From a virus, in IMG/VR virus record IMGVR_UViG_3300027659_000075, positions 1-41,074 of that record: a DNA stretch of 41,074 nt; one strand, 5' to 3'. Positions 25,931 through 31,985 of this stretch are shown here, piece after piece. The translations under genes and the position numbers were made by a program. Positions within the stretch are counted from its first letter, which is position 1, and each line of letters begins with the position of its first letter. Under the pieces are notes generated by a model. It saw only the letters and a list, made by a program, of their open reading frames with translations, searched no databases and was not told the DNA's origin.

Positions 25931-26109
25931 TTTGTTTCTCCTTTGTCTATGTGTTCAACCAAGTTTTTAAACTTGGTTGCGTAACGATTGAATATGATTT
26001 CTATTTCTTCATCCGTAAACACAACACCTTGTTGTGCAAATACAGAAATGAATTCATTAATTACATCAACTCGCTTGACCGAGTTTTCATATTTTTGCAT
26101 TTCGTTCAT
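25927..26109 (-). CDS. Small hypothetical protein
   Basis: A 60-residue helical, mixed-charge protein (MNEMQKYENSVKRVDVINEF…, FTDEEIEIIFNRYATKF) with a GAAGGAGA site upstream and four-base overlaps with both neighbours. Function unknown. Confidence 0.6.
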   Translation of the reverse strand: MNEMQKYENSVKRVDVINEFISVFAQQGVVFTDEEIEIIFNRYATKFKNLVEHIDKGETK

Positions 26110-26591
26110 TGTGTGTCTCCTTCTCCAAACACCATTTCTTCTATTGCTTCCACTACTTGTTTTCTTGCATACAAATTGACAACAGCATCGGCCAAACTGC
26201 CTTTGGCTTCGTTCTCATCAATAATGATTTCTTCTGGATTATCTTTGAAACGCAATACAGATATTGCGCCATCTTCGGTTGCTGATACGAACAATCGCAC
26301 ACGGCGTCGTCCTTTTGCTTTTGATGGCGGTGTGTCTTCATCGCAATCTTTTATTTCTGCTGCCCAACCCGTAGTCAGAATAGCAAAAAATTCTTCTCCT
26401 TTGACTGCTTTGAGTGTTTCAGGGTCTTCTAACAATTCATACACATCTTTGTTAAGTTTACGACAGGTCATTTCACCTGACTTATTCAAAACCCACACCG
26501 ACGCCATCGCTAAATCAAATGGGTTCTTGTGGTCTTTGTGTATGTTGTGCACTTGGTTCTCTGCGAGAACAACTAATTTTGTATCTTTCAT
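26106..26591 (-). CDS. Hypothetical protein, conserved-looking beta-rich fold
   Basis: A 161-residue protein with LVVLAENQVHNIHKDHKNPF at the start, ILTTGWAAEIK in the centre, and a basic strand-turn-strand segment (GRRRVRLFVSATEDGAISVL, about 103-122) ending in an acidic helix. The FAILTTGWAA plus RRRVRL combination occurs in uncharacterised actinobacterial and phage proteins as I recall them; no function is known to me. The ribosome site (AGAAAGAAA) is weaker than its neighbours'. Confidence 0.6.
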   Translation of the reverse strand: MKDTKLVVLAENQVHNIHKDHKNPFDLAMASVWVLNKSGEMTCRKLNKDVYELLEDPETLKAVKGEEFFAILTTGWAAEIKDCDEDTPPSKAKGRRRVRLFVSATEDGAISVLRFKDNPEEIIIDENEAKGSLADAVVNLYARKQVVEAIEEMVFGEGDTQ

Positions 26592-26609
26592 TTTTGTTTC
26601 TTTCTGCGA

Positions 26610-26990
26610 TTACAAATCGCTGTTGTTGTTTGATTTGGATTCAATTATTGCTGTTACTCGCTCAACTGTTTCATTGGTGACACCAACGGTGGCATCGCCA
26701 ACAAGACGCATTAAACGACTGCTGAAGCGTTCATCATTGAGCAGGTTGCTAATGACTCCACTTCTTGCATAATCAACCACCCGTGAGTAGTCGAGATTTG
26801 TTGCCACATATTGGGCAATGTGGTTGTAGTCAACCGTCTCCAATATTTGACTTCTTACCTGTGAAACCAATTCTGATGCTATTTGGCTCGTCAATAGTTG
26901 TGTAACCAATTCACGAACTTCCACCATCATTTTGGAATAGGAATCGGGGTCTAATTCAAATGTGGTTGCGCCCCTGGTTGTCAATCTCAT
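26610..26990 (-). CDS. Hypothetical helical protein
   Basis: A 126-residue protein built mainly of helices with regular spacing (MMVEVRELVTQLLTSQIASE, about 21-40; VSQVRSQILETVDYNHIAQY, about 43-62; VGVTNETVERVTAIIESK at the end). The repeating V-DY-x-IA/V-Y pattern (ETVDYNHIAQYVA and TNLDYSRVVDYA) looks like a short internal repeat. Its ATG overlaps the stop of the upstream 43-residue gene and uses a GGAGGT inside that gene. Confidence 0.6.
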   Translation of the reverse strand: MRLTTRGATTFELDPDSYSKMMVEVRELVTQLLTSQIASELVSQVRSQILETVDYNHIAQYVATNLDYSRVVDYARSGVISNLLNDERFSSRLMRLVGDATVGVTNETVERVTAIIESKSNNNSDL

Positions 26991-27118
26991 TTCTTACCAC
27001 CTCCTGCCAGTTTGATTTCGTATGCAGTTAATTCGGCTAGTGTTTTTTCCCAGCCGATATCCCTGCGTTTAACTTTGCGTCGCATCTTTTTGCGACGCTT
27101 GTGATTCAACTTGCTCAT
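26987..27118 (-). CDS. 43-residue Arg/Lys-rich protein
   Basis: A short gene with four-base overlaps on both sides. The N-terminal half is extremely basic (NHKRRKKMRRKVKRRD, about 5-20), followed by an amphipathic helix (TLAELTAYEIKLAGG). This suggests a nucleic-acid-binding or ribosome-associated peptide. Its 3' end contains the GGAGG used by the next gene. Confidence 0.6.
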   Translation of the reverse strand: MSKLNHKRRKKMRRKVKRRDIGWEKTLAELTAYEIKLAGGGKK

Positions 27119-28116
27119 TTAGTTACCTCCTCGAATGTTGGTGTGAATGATTGATGGTATTCGTAGCCATCCCAACACTTGCATAAGCCAGTTTCGGTGC
27201 ACACGAGACACGCTCTGCAATGACCACAATGCGTGTGGCTTGGTTCTAGTGGGTCAACTGGTGTGATTGCACCACAGTTGATGCACTCAACAGATGCGTA
27301 GTCCCAACCGTTGAGAGTTGTGAACTTGAGAACCTGCGCAGTCCATTCGGGATGCGCATACAGTTCGTCAAGAAGATAGGACTCAACTTCGGCTGTGTCT
27401 GAATAACGAGCGTTCTCGTCGTCGTCATAACCGTAGTCGTAATCATCCCACCCCCATGCACCTGCGCTGGATTTAGATGTGGATTCCGTCTTGGTGGTCC
27501 AACCACCAGAGTCATACATACTGCCATGCGCATAACTGGAATAACTCGCATAGACAATTGGTTTGTATGAACTATTGGAATACCAAACTCCATCTTGACC
27601 CCAATGACCATCTTTCTCATTGACGATGTAGTAGTCATACTTGGTGGCAGGATTGACGGTCATGATGACCAACTTGCTACCAGTAGACCACGCTTCTAGT
27701 TCTTTGAAGAACTCATCGTCGTCAAGACGCTCAACGCCACCACAATGCGGAAGCACAATCTCTGCGAACAAGCGAGTATCGGAACGATTCTCGCCAACAG
27801 GCACAGCGACTGGCAACATACCGTTGTGACCAAGAACGGACTGCGTGTCTTCACCGATATAGAACGGATGGCAGTTGTCAGTATTGACTGTGCCGTGCGT
27901 TGCTATGCGAAAGTGAAACATCGCAGCACCGTGTTGAACTTTGCGAGCCTCTAAGAAACGAGTCCATAGATGTTCGAAGTTCATATCGTGGTCAGTCAGG
28001 ATTGTGTCGCCTGCGTGAATAGCGAAACCGAAACCATCGGGATTGCTGATTGCTGCACGACGAGCATGCTCATAACTGATTGTTAAGCCCTTAGGCATGA
28101 ATGTTAATAAACACAT
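27115..28116 (-). CDS. Class II glutamine amidotransferase with C-terminal zinc cluster
   Basis: A 333-residue Ntn-hydrolase-type protein. The catalytic nucleophile is Cys2 right after the initiator Met (MCLLTFMPKG); NPDGFGFAIHAG (25-36), FHFRIATHGTVNTDNCHPF (67-85) and GHNG (96-99) are the glutamine-binding and oxyanion elements of GATase class II. The core is followed by a Tyr/Ser/Gly-rich linker (about 180-240) and a Cys/His-rich tail (CINCG, THCGHCRACLVC, GLCKCW) that probably binds zinc. It would release ammonia from glutamine, or act as an aminoacyl transferase, for the amidoligase encoded just upstream (TAAATG junction). Confidence 0.8.
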   Translation of the reverse strand: MCLLTFMPKGLTISYEHARRAAISNPDGFGFAIHAGDTILTDHDMNFEHLWTRFLEARKVQHGAAMFHFRIATHGTVNTDNCHPFYIGEDTQSVLGHNGMLPVAVPVGENRSDTRLFAEIVLPHCGGVERLDDDEFFKELEAWSTGSKLVIMTVNPATKYDYYIVNEKDGHWGQDGVWYSNSSYKPIVYASYSSYAHGSMYDSGGWTTKTESTSKSSAGAWGWDDYDYGYDDDENARYSDTAEVESYLLDELYAHPEWTAQVLKFTTLNGWDYASVECINCGAITPVDPLEPSHTHCGHCRACLVCTETGLCKCWDGYEYHQSFTPTFEEVTK

Positions 28117-29238
28117 TTATTCTTCTCCATCTACCGAAGTTTCGGTTGGTGTGTGTGGGTCAACGAATACGCCACGGCTTACTGCACGAGCAATAAACTG
28201 TGAATACTTGTCTCGGTCTGTAGTTGCGAACTCACCGAGCGACTGAAAGGATGCGAGCGCATTCTCTTTGACAACTTGGTTGTATGTAACTTGGTCTGTG
28301 TAGTCAAACAGACATTGCACGAACTCAATAGACGCTTGAACTGTCTCTGGTCGCAATGACGGTCTGAAGAAACGCAACTCAAGTGTGTGCCGATTGTTGC
28401 GATTGAGTGCGAGATAGCGCTCATTCGCATACGGCGCAATTGGATTGCCTTTCTTGGTGCGACCTTTTGCAATTTCTGCAAGCGTGGGTGTTACATACAC
28501 GCTATTGCCGTTGTCGTCATCGCCGTCATAGGCAGTTCCGAGGAATGAATCACGGTCAAACTTTGACCAATGTGAATCACGACCTGCGAAGTGCTTGATG
28601 GTGGCAATGTGCAGTTCTTGCGCATTGCGTCGTATCTCAGACGCACGAGACACATCGCTGCCGTAGATGAACCACATGAACTTGTGCAGGTGTGCTTCAT
28701 TCAAGAACGCATTACGCGAAATATGAATGTGCAAACCACAAGTGCTGGTAGTCCAAGCACGGAAGCCCTTGCGACGCAAGCGTGAGAGACCATCCCACAA
28801 AGGTTCTGCGTGGTTCTTGACATAACCGAAACTCATCGGATGCGTAACAATCTCGAAGCCGTTGTTGAGTGAACCGTCATGCTTACAATAGACCAAGCCA
28901 TTGCACATATCGGTAATTAACTCAGCGCCCTCGTTTGGATGCGCACTGATTGCTTCTGTCTCTATCTCAATGCCGAAGTAAATCTTTGGCATTGAACCAA
29001 TGAGAACCTGCTGTGAAGACTTGCGACCATTGTCGTTGAAGAACAACGGCGATGGGCGATAGTCATGGTCTGAAATATATTCAGAGTCTGACTCTCGTTC
29101 TTCTTCTTCCCTGCGATACTCGTAACAACCATCACAAAGATTTTCGCTGTTGTAACAGTTCTCGTATCCCTCCTCAATGTCAGTGCCACAGGCGTCGCAC
29201 TCTAGATAGGAAAGTTCTTCTTCTGATTCGGTGGGCAT
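28117..29238 (-). CDS. Amidoligase (carboxylate-amine ligase) with N-terminal zinc ribbon
   Basis: A 373-residue protein. The N-terminus has a zinc ribbon (CDAC at 14-17, CDGC at 35-38) followed by a Glu-rich stretch (43-55). The amidoligase core shows YFGIEIETEA (87-96), a CKHDGSL turn (118-124), GFEIVTHPMS, the metal/ATP segment CGLHIHISR (167-175) and RYLALN…NRHTLELRFFR (274-292), as in the glutamine-synthetase-like amidoligase family. Such enzymes make amide or peptide-type bonds using ATP. Coupled expression with a GATase II is a known association of this family, with cell-wall or peptide modification proposed. Its leader is unusually structured (29239-29348). Confidence 0.82.
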   Translation of the reverse strand: MPTESEEELSYLECDACGTDIEEGYENCYNSENLCDGCYEYRREEEERESDSEYISDHDYRPSPLFFNDNGRKSSQQVLIGSMPKIYFGIEIETEAISAHPNEGAELITDMCNGLVYCKHDGSLNNGFEIVTHPMSFGYVKNHAEPLWDGLSRLRRKGFRAWTTSTCGLHIHISRNAFLNEAHLHKFMWFIYGSDVSRASEIRRNAQELHIATIKHFAGRDSHWSKFDRDSFLGTAYDGDDDNGNSVYVTPTLAEIAKGRTKKGNPIAPYANERYLALNRNNRHTLELRFFRPSLRPETVQASIEFVQCLFDYTDQVTYNQVVKENALASFQSLGEFATTDRDKYSQFIARAVSRGVFVDPHTPTETSVDGEE

Positions 29239-29348
29239 AAAGCCAACCCCTTTCTGTTTGTGTTTGTGAACTGAGAGATGTCTCTCAGTTTCTACTCTTA
29301 TGAGTATATCGCATCACACGAGTGTTTCCACCCGTGGAATGCAGATAC
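29239..29348 (-). promoter_or_regulatory. Structured leader of the amidoligase gene
   Basis: This spacer holds two structures. At 29269-29290 is a perfect palindrome with 10-bp arms (AACTGAGAGA / TCTCTCAGTT) around a TG centre. At 29302-29350 a long interrupted hairpin pairs GAGTAT with ATACTC, GCAT with ATGC and CACG with CGTG. On the minus strand the order is long hairpin, palindrome, an unstructured CACAAACACAAACA stretch, an AAAGGGG ribosome site and the ATG. The palindrome shares its 14-bp core with two others near 31187 and 31296. Confidence 0.6.
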
Positions 29349-29540
29349 TCACGAGATTCTGTTTCTGTTATTCCATTCGTCTGCTGTTTCTCCTGCTTGC
29401 GTCCACCATCTTTTGAAACTTTCTTGGTGATACGCTTTAAGTTCTGCGATTTCTTTTTGCAGAGAATCATTTATTGTTCTCTGTTCGTTATACCTGAGCG
29501 CCAAAGCAAGGTATTCGTCGTTTGTTATTTGCCTAGTCAT
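29349..29540 (-). CDS. Small coiled-coil protein
   Basis: A 63-residue protein (start MTRQITNDEYLALALRYNEQ) that is one long charged helix with heptad-like spacing (INDSLQKEIAELKAYHQESF) and a Trp-rich end (KRWWTQAG…DEWNNRN). The ATG at 29540 overlaps the stop of the upstream gene (TAATG), which decides the start. Function unknown. Confidence 0.62.
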   Translation of the reverse strand: MTRQITNDEYLALALRYNEQRTINDSLQKEIAELKAYHQESFKRWWTQAGETADEWNNRNRIS

Positions 29541-29737
29541 TACGACCACACCTGTTCTGTGTCGCTGAAAGTGCGAACCAAACTCTGAGTTGCTTCGCAT
29601 TTCATTCTCCAACCACACCACTCATTCACACGAGCCGTGTCTCGCCACATTGGCAAACGGCGACGCTTGCGTCGTCGTTGTGCTTCTTCTCGTCGCAAAG
29701 AAGTTGGTGTTGGTTCTGTGTTTCTATGTTCTTTCAT
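29540..29737 (-). CDS. Small Arg-rich protein
   Basis: A 65-residue protein with a run of basic residues (RREEAQRRRKRRRLP, about 15-29) and a Trp/Cys-containing second half (WRDTARVNEWCGWRMKCEA). A strong AAGGAGAT precedes the ATG. It looks like a nucleic-acid-binding or host-takeover peptide; no family recognised. Confidence 0.6.
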   Translation of the reverse strand: MKEHRNTEPTPTSLRREEAQRRRKRRRLPMWRDTARVNEWCGWRMKCEATQSLVRTFSDTEQVWS

Positions 29738-29836
29738 TATATCTCCTTGTTTGTGTTGGTATATCTACCCAAACGGGTAATTGAGCCCACAAGTTTCTAC
29801 ATAGAAACTTGTGAACTCTCAACGCGTTTGAATTAA
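29738..29836 (-). promoter_or_regulatory. Hairpin leader (two stems plus CAAACA spacer)
   Basis: The gap carries a 5-bp stem with AAAC loop (TACCC/GGGTA, 29766-29779) and a very strong 26-bp palindrome with 12-bp arms (CACAAGTTTCTA / TAGAAACTTGTG, 29788-29813). On the minus strand these are followed by AACACAAACAAGGAG and the ATG at 29737. A further stem (ATTAACT/AGTTAAT, 29832-29848) overlaps the stop of the upstream gene. No U-tract follows any stem. Confidence 0.55.
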
Positions 29837-30010
29837 CTACAAGTTAATCGCGCATTCCATATTGCCGAACTGTGCAGAGAACTGCATTTGTTTAGCAATA
29901 AGTTCATCATCAAACACAGATGACAACATCTCTAATTGAGCGTCATCTGTGATGAGTGTTTCCAATCGTGCGTAGAACGCTTGGTTGTATAGTGTTGGTC
30001 TTTCCAACAT
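29837..30010 (-). CDS. 57-residue hypothetical protein
   Basis: A short gene with the strong AAGGAGAAAAC site typical of this block. The product starts MLERPTLYNQAFYARLETLI and continues as an acidic helical peptide (DDAQLEMLSSVFDDELIAKQ) ending MECAINL. Flanked on both sides by hairpin-rich spacers. Function unknown. Confidence 0.65.
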   Translation of the reverse strand: MLERPTLYNQAFYARLETLITDDAQLEMLSSVFDDELIAKQMQFSAQFGNMECAINL

Positions 30011-30118
30011 TGTTTTCTCCTTGTTGTTTGTTTATATTTAGCATTATCAGGTTGATAATACTCTTTGACTCACGAACGGGGAAAGCGTTCGTGAATCGCA
30101 GACTGTTATCAAACAGTA
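30011..30118 (-). promoter_or_regulatory. Hairpin leader (three stems)
   Basis: Three stems occupy this gap: ATTATCA/TGATAAT with GGT between (30043-30059), TCACGAACG/CGTTCGTGA with a seven-base loop (30070-30094) and ACTGTT/AACAGT with an ATCA loop (30102-30117). On the minus strand an unstructured AAACAAACAACAAGGAG follows them before the ATG at 30010. This repeats the plan of the neighbouring leaders with unrelated stem sequences. Confidence 0.55.
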
Positions 30119-30289
30119 TTAAGCAAGCAATTTACGAAGCGCATTGGCTTGACTTGGCGACAAGCAAGTCTGGGTCAATGGCGTTGCTGAATTGCGCTTA
30201 CGGTTTTGAGTTTTGTTAAGGTCTTCGTCTACCTTTTCGTAAACAGATTCCATAATTGTCTCAATAACCATTGCTTGTAGTGCGTTCAT
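30119..30289 (-). CDS. 56-residue hypothetical protein
   Basis: Start at 30289 (MNALQAMVIETIMESVYEKV) has AAAGGAC nine bases upstream; a longer frame to 30331 would read into the hairpin leader. The product has an acidic helix, a basic Asn/Lys stretch (DLNKTQNRKRNSA) and a C-terminal LSPSQANALRKLLA helix. Function unknown. Confidence 0.6.
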   Translation of the reverse strand: MNALQAMVIETIMESVYEKVDEDLNKTQNRKRNSATPLTQTCLSPSQANALRKLLA

Positions 30290-30398
30290 TGCTTTGTCCT
30301 TTGTTTGTATGTTTCTGATAAGAAGACTCATCAGACCTGTTTAATCAGGTGACACTCGCCTAAGCGAGTGTTTCTGTCTTCTGCTGAATGTTCTGTCA
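30290..30398 (-). promoter_or_regulatory. Hairpin leader (three stems)
   Basis: Three consecutive stems: TCTGAT/ATCAGA with a ten-base loop (30314-30335), ACCTG/CAGGT with a TTTAAT loop (30335-30350) and ACACTCGC/GCGAGTGT with a CTAA tetraloop (30352-30371). On the minus strand they are followed by AAACATACAAACAAAGGAC and the ATG at 30289. The stems are contiguous, so one folded element is likely. Confidence 0.55.
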
Positions 30399-30671
30399 TT
30401 ACGACAATGTGTAACCAACAAACACTCTTTCCAAACCATTGCTAGTTTCCCCAAACCACTCACCATTAATCCCAACTTCAAGAACTTCCCAGTCTCCGTT
30501 AGGTAGTTTGTGGGCACGAACACGAACAATGTCGCCATCAAGGTCAAACTTGAAATAGCGCAACGACGAATGACCAAGTGGAAATCCGTCGTAGTTGTTT
30601 TCTTCCCACAACACTTCGTCGGGCTTGTAACCCAACATTGTGTTGATGAAGAACTGTTCTATCTTTCCCAT
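30399..30671 (-). CDS. Hypothetical beta-rich protein
   Basis: A 90-residue protein (MGKIEQFFINTMLGYKPDEV) with alternating strands (RYFKFDLDGDIVRVRAHKLP and GDWEVLEVGINGEWFG) that suggest a small beta barrel or OB/SH3-like fold. A good AAAGGAGAT lies upstream. No family recognised. Confidence 0.62.
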   Translation of the reverse strand: MGKIEQFFINTMLGYKPDEVLWEENNYDGFPLGHSSLRYFKFDLDGDIVRVRAHKLPNGDWEVLEVGINGEWFGETSNGLERVFVGYTLS

Positions 30672-30768
30672 TTATCTATCTCCTTTGTGTTCTGACAACT
30701 CGTCAGCACGCTTCGCGTGGACATCAGAGCGCAACGGCACTCTGATGTTTCGTTGTCAAACGAAGTTA
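30672..30768 (-). promoter_or_regulatory. Hairpin leader (four stems)
   Basis: Four stems fill a 97-bp gap: CTGAC/GTCAG (30692-30706), CACGC/GCGTG (30707-30719), ACATCAGAG/CTCTGATGT with a ten-base loop (30721-30748) and TTCGTT/AACGAA with a GTCA loop (30749-30764). They are practically end to end. On the minus strand AACACAAAGGAGAT and the ATG follow. No U-tract is present, so ordinary termination is not supported. Confidence 0.6.
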
Positions 30769-31170
30769 TTAGGCGTAGTAACTCTCAACTACATAGAGGA
30801 ACTCTGCTTCAGACAAATCAAGAACAGCAACGAGCGCTTTCTTTGCGCGCTGTGTCTTGCGTGGCTTTGGCTTTGTTGCCTTTGCTTTTGGTTTTGCGAC
30901 TGTGCCTTTGATTGCTTTCTCAACCGTCTTGTAACGGAAAAAGAACAACTTGGCTTCACTCAAGAACTTCTCTTGAGTGCGTGCTTGTGCTCGCGTTGAT
31001 GTGGTTTCCTTAGCGATTTCTGCTATGGTCATCATTGCTGGCTTGGTCTTAGTAGCAACGGTGAGACGCGCCACTTCTTTACCCAAGAGCCAACGGCTCT
31101 TGCGTGCTTCTATGTTCGTCTTGCGTGCCACTTGTGCCAAAGCAACAAGTCGCTTGAGTTTGTGTTTCAT
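30769..31170 (-). CDS. Basic hypothetical protein with Lys/Pro/Ala tail
   Basis: A 133-residue, strongly basic protein. The N-terminus (KLKRLVALAQVARKTNIEAR, about 4-23) and centre (TIAEIAKETTSTRAQARTQE, about 48-67) contain helix-turn-helix-like spacing; then comes a Lys/Ala/Pro histone-like segment (TVAKPKAKATKPKPRKTQRA, about 89-108) and a hydrophobic end. It resembles histone-like or nucleoid-binding proteins in composition. The ribosome site is weak (AGAAAG), and the leader includes the GAGAGA palindrome at 31187. Confidence 0.6.
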   Translation of the reverse strand: MKHKLKRLVALAQVARKTNIEARKSRWLLGKEVARLTVATKTKPAMMTIAEIAKETTSTRAQARTQEKFLSEAKLFFFRYKTVEKAIKGTVAKPKAKATKPKPRKTQRAKKALVAVLDLSEAEFLYVVESYYA

Positions 31171-31186
31171 TTGTTATCTGCTTTCT

Positions 31187-31202
31187 TGAGAGATGTCTCT
31201 CA
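31187..31202. repeat. GAGAGA palindrome, copy 2
   Basis: A perfect palindrome with 7-bp arms (TGAGAGA / TCTCTCA) around TG, just upstream of the basic 133-residue gene. The 18-base sequence from 31185 is identical to that at 31295, exactly 110 bp away, and the 14-bp core also occurs at 29273. It could be an operator for a phage repressor or an RNA hairpin. Confidence 0.7.
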
Positions 31203-31295
31203 TTTGTTTGTTTGTGTTTGCCGAGTTCGGCTCGGCGCCGACGAATCATTAACGAGGTGCGCTACAAGCACACGACTGGCTAGCGATTATCTCGC

Positions 31296-31313
31296 TTGAG
31301 AGATGTCTCTCAA
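31296..31313. repeat. GAGAGA palindrome, copy 3
   Basis: The same 14-bp core as copies 1 and 2 with 8-bp arms (TTGAGAGA / TCTCTCAA). It lies in the middle of the noncoding region, with no gene start immediately downstream on either strand, which favours a DNA-binding site over a leader hairpin for this copy. Confidence 0.7.
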
Positions 31314-31550
31314 CCAACCGTATAGGTCTGTAGCGTGGCAACGCTGAACCGTTGCTCGTTGCCAGCGCTGATGATTCATATTAGGAAACTGGCTCTGCGC
31401 CGACATTGCGCCAAATGCCAATATCTGCGCCATTTCGCCAACACAGCACCCCCCCGGGGCACGCCCCCCCTGCCGACCCGTTTCAATGTAGATGGTTTCG
31501 TCGCGTAGCCGTACAGGCCATTTTTTAAAACCCTGTTTGATACCCCTACA

Positions 31551-31579
31551 AGGGCACCTATTGCACTAAAAGGGTACCT
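31551..31579. repeat. Paired nine-base boxes, possible operator
   Basis: AGGGCACCT (31551-31559) and AGGGTACCT (31571-31579) are direct repeats differing at one base, with starts 20 bp apart, about two helical turns. They lie just beyond the stop of the zinc-finger gene. This spacing fits cooperative binding of a regulator on one DNA face. Only two copies were found, so chance cannot be ruled out. Confidence 0.4.
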
Positions 31580-31590
31580 TACTTAAAAAA

Positions 31591-31824
31591 TTATACGGTT
31601 TCGGTTTTTAATTCTTGGCGTTTAATTTTTGCCACACAAGCTTTTGCACAATACAGTACGCCTTTGTATTCACGAATTATAGCGCGCTTTGTTTTCTTGC
31701 CACATTCTGGACACACATGATTTGTGTCTGGGGTCAAGCCAACATAAAGTGTTGGCTTGCCGTAGTCCTCTTTAAGTGCTACGGGTGTGCTGGTGCTACG
31801 CTTGGCTGGTTTTTTGCCGGCCAT
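31591..31824 (-). CDS. Small zinc-finger protein
   Basis: A 77-residue protein with a basic N-terminus and a zinc ribbon or treble clef: VCPECGKK (C38, C41) and VLYCAKACVAK (C59, C63), separated by an RAIIREYKG strand. This CxxC…CxxxC pattern recurs in small phage proteins next to terminase genes. It is the last gene of a four-gene chain transcribed away from the late promoter. The ATG overlaps the upstream stop (TAATG). Confidence 0.68.
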   Translation of the reverse strand: MAGKKPAKRSTSTPVALKEDYGKPTLYVGLTPDTNHVCPECGKKTKRAIIREYKGVLYCAKACVAKIKRQELKTETV

Positions 31825-31985
31825 TATTTATTGGCTGCCCACATGTTGTCTACAAGGTTTGGGTAACGGCGTCCAGCTTTGGCGGCGCGAGCTTTAGCAG
31901 CCGACGCTTGTGCTGGCGTAAGTTTTTTAGATTTACCCAACGACTTTGGTCGTTGTTTTTTCCATACAGGTTTTTTAGCTGCCAC
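31824..31985 (-). CDS. 53-residue basic protein
   Basis: Uses GTG at 31985, which overlaps the stop of the upstream gene by one base; its own stop overlaps the next ATG. The product starts MAAKKPVWKKQRPKSLGKSK and contains an Ala/Lys-rich helix (LTPAQASAAKARAAKAGRRY, about 22-41), then a segment with NLVDNMWAANK. I recall similar short proteins next to DUF6321-type genes in phages. Function unknown, probably nucleic-acid associated. Confidence 0.68.
   Translation of the reverse strand: MAAKKPVWKKQRPKSLGKSKKLTPAQASAAKARAAKAGRRYPNLVDNMWAANK

Larger units (their letters stand above)
31171..31590. other. Noncoding region with palindromes, repeats and C-runs
   Basis: No convincing gene lies in these 420 bases. 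It contains two identical palindromes (31187-31202 and 31296-31313), a GCCGAG/CTCGGC stem (31220-31236), a 12-bp stem with one bulge (31332-31369), three TGCGCC repeats (31396, 31407, 31426), a pair of seven-C runs (31449-31455 and 31464-31470) and two near-identical nine-base boxes 20 bp apart (31551-31559 and 31571-31579). A replication origin or a control region for the small-gene block are the main possibilities; neither is proven. Confidence 0.55.

Noticed and set aside
28117-29238. Anti-phage or toxin-antitoxin defence island
   Set aside because: The neighbourhood consists of phage genes in one coupled unit; no toxin-antitoxin pair, restriction enzyme or defence marker is visible, so the amidoligase pair is treated as a phage host-modification module.
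29302-29350. tRNA or known riboswitch in the amidoligase leader
   Set aside because: The stem is an interrupted single hairpin without cloverleaf arms or a T-loop, and I recognise no riboswitch core.
29239-31313. CRISPR-like array in the hairpin region
   Set aside because: The stems differ in sequence and spacing and there is no regular repeat-spacer pattern; only the GAGAGA core recurs, three times at irregular distances.
31287-31433. A 48-codon minus-strand open frame in the large noncoding region
   Set aside because: No ribosome-binding site precedes its ATG, it runs through the GAGAGA palindrome and a strong hairpin, and its composition does not resemble the neighbouring proteins.
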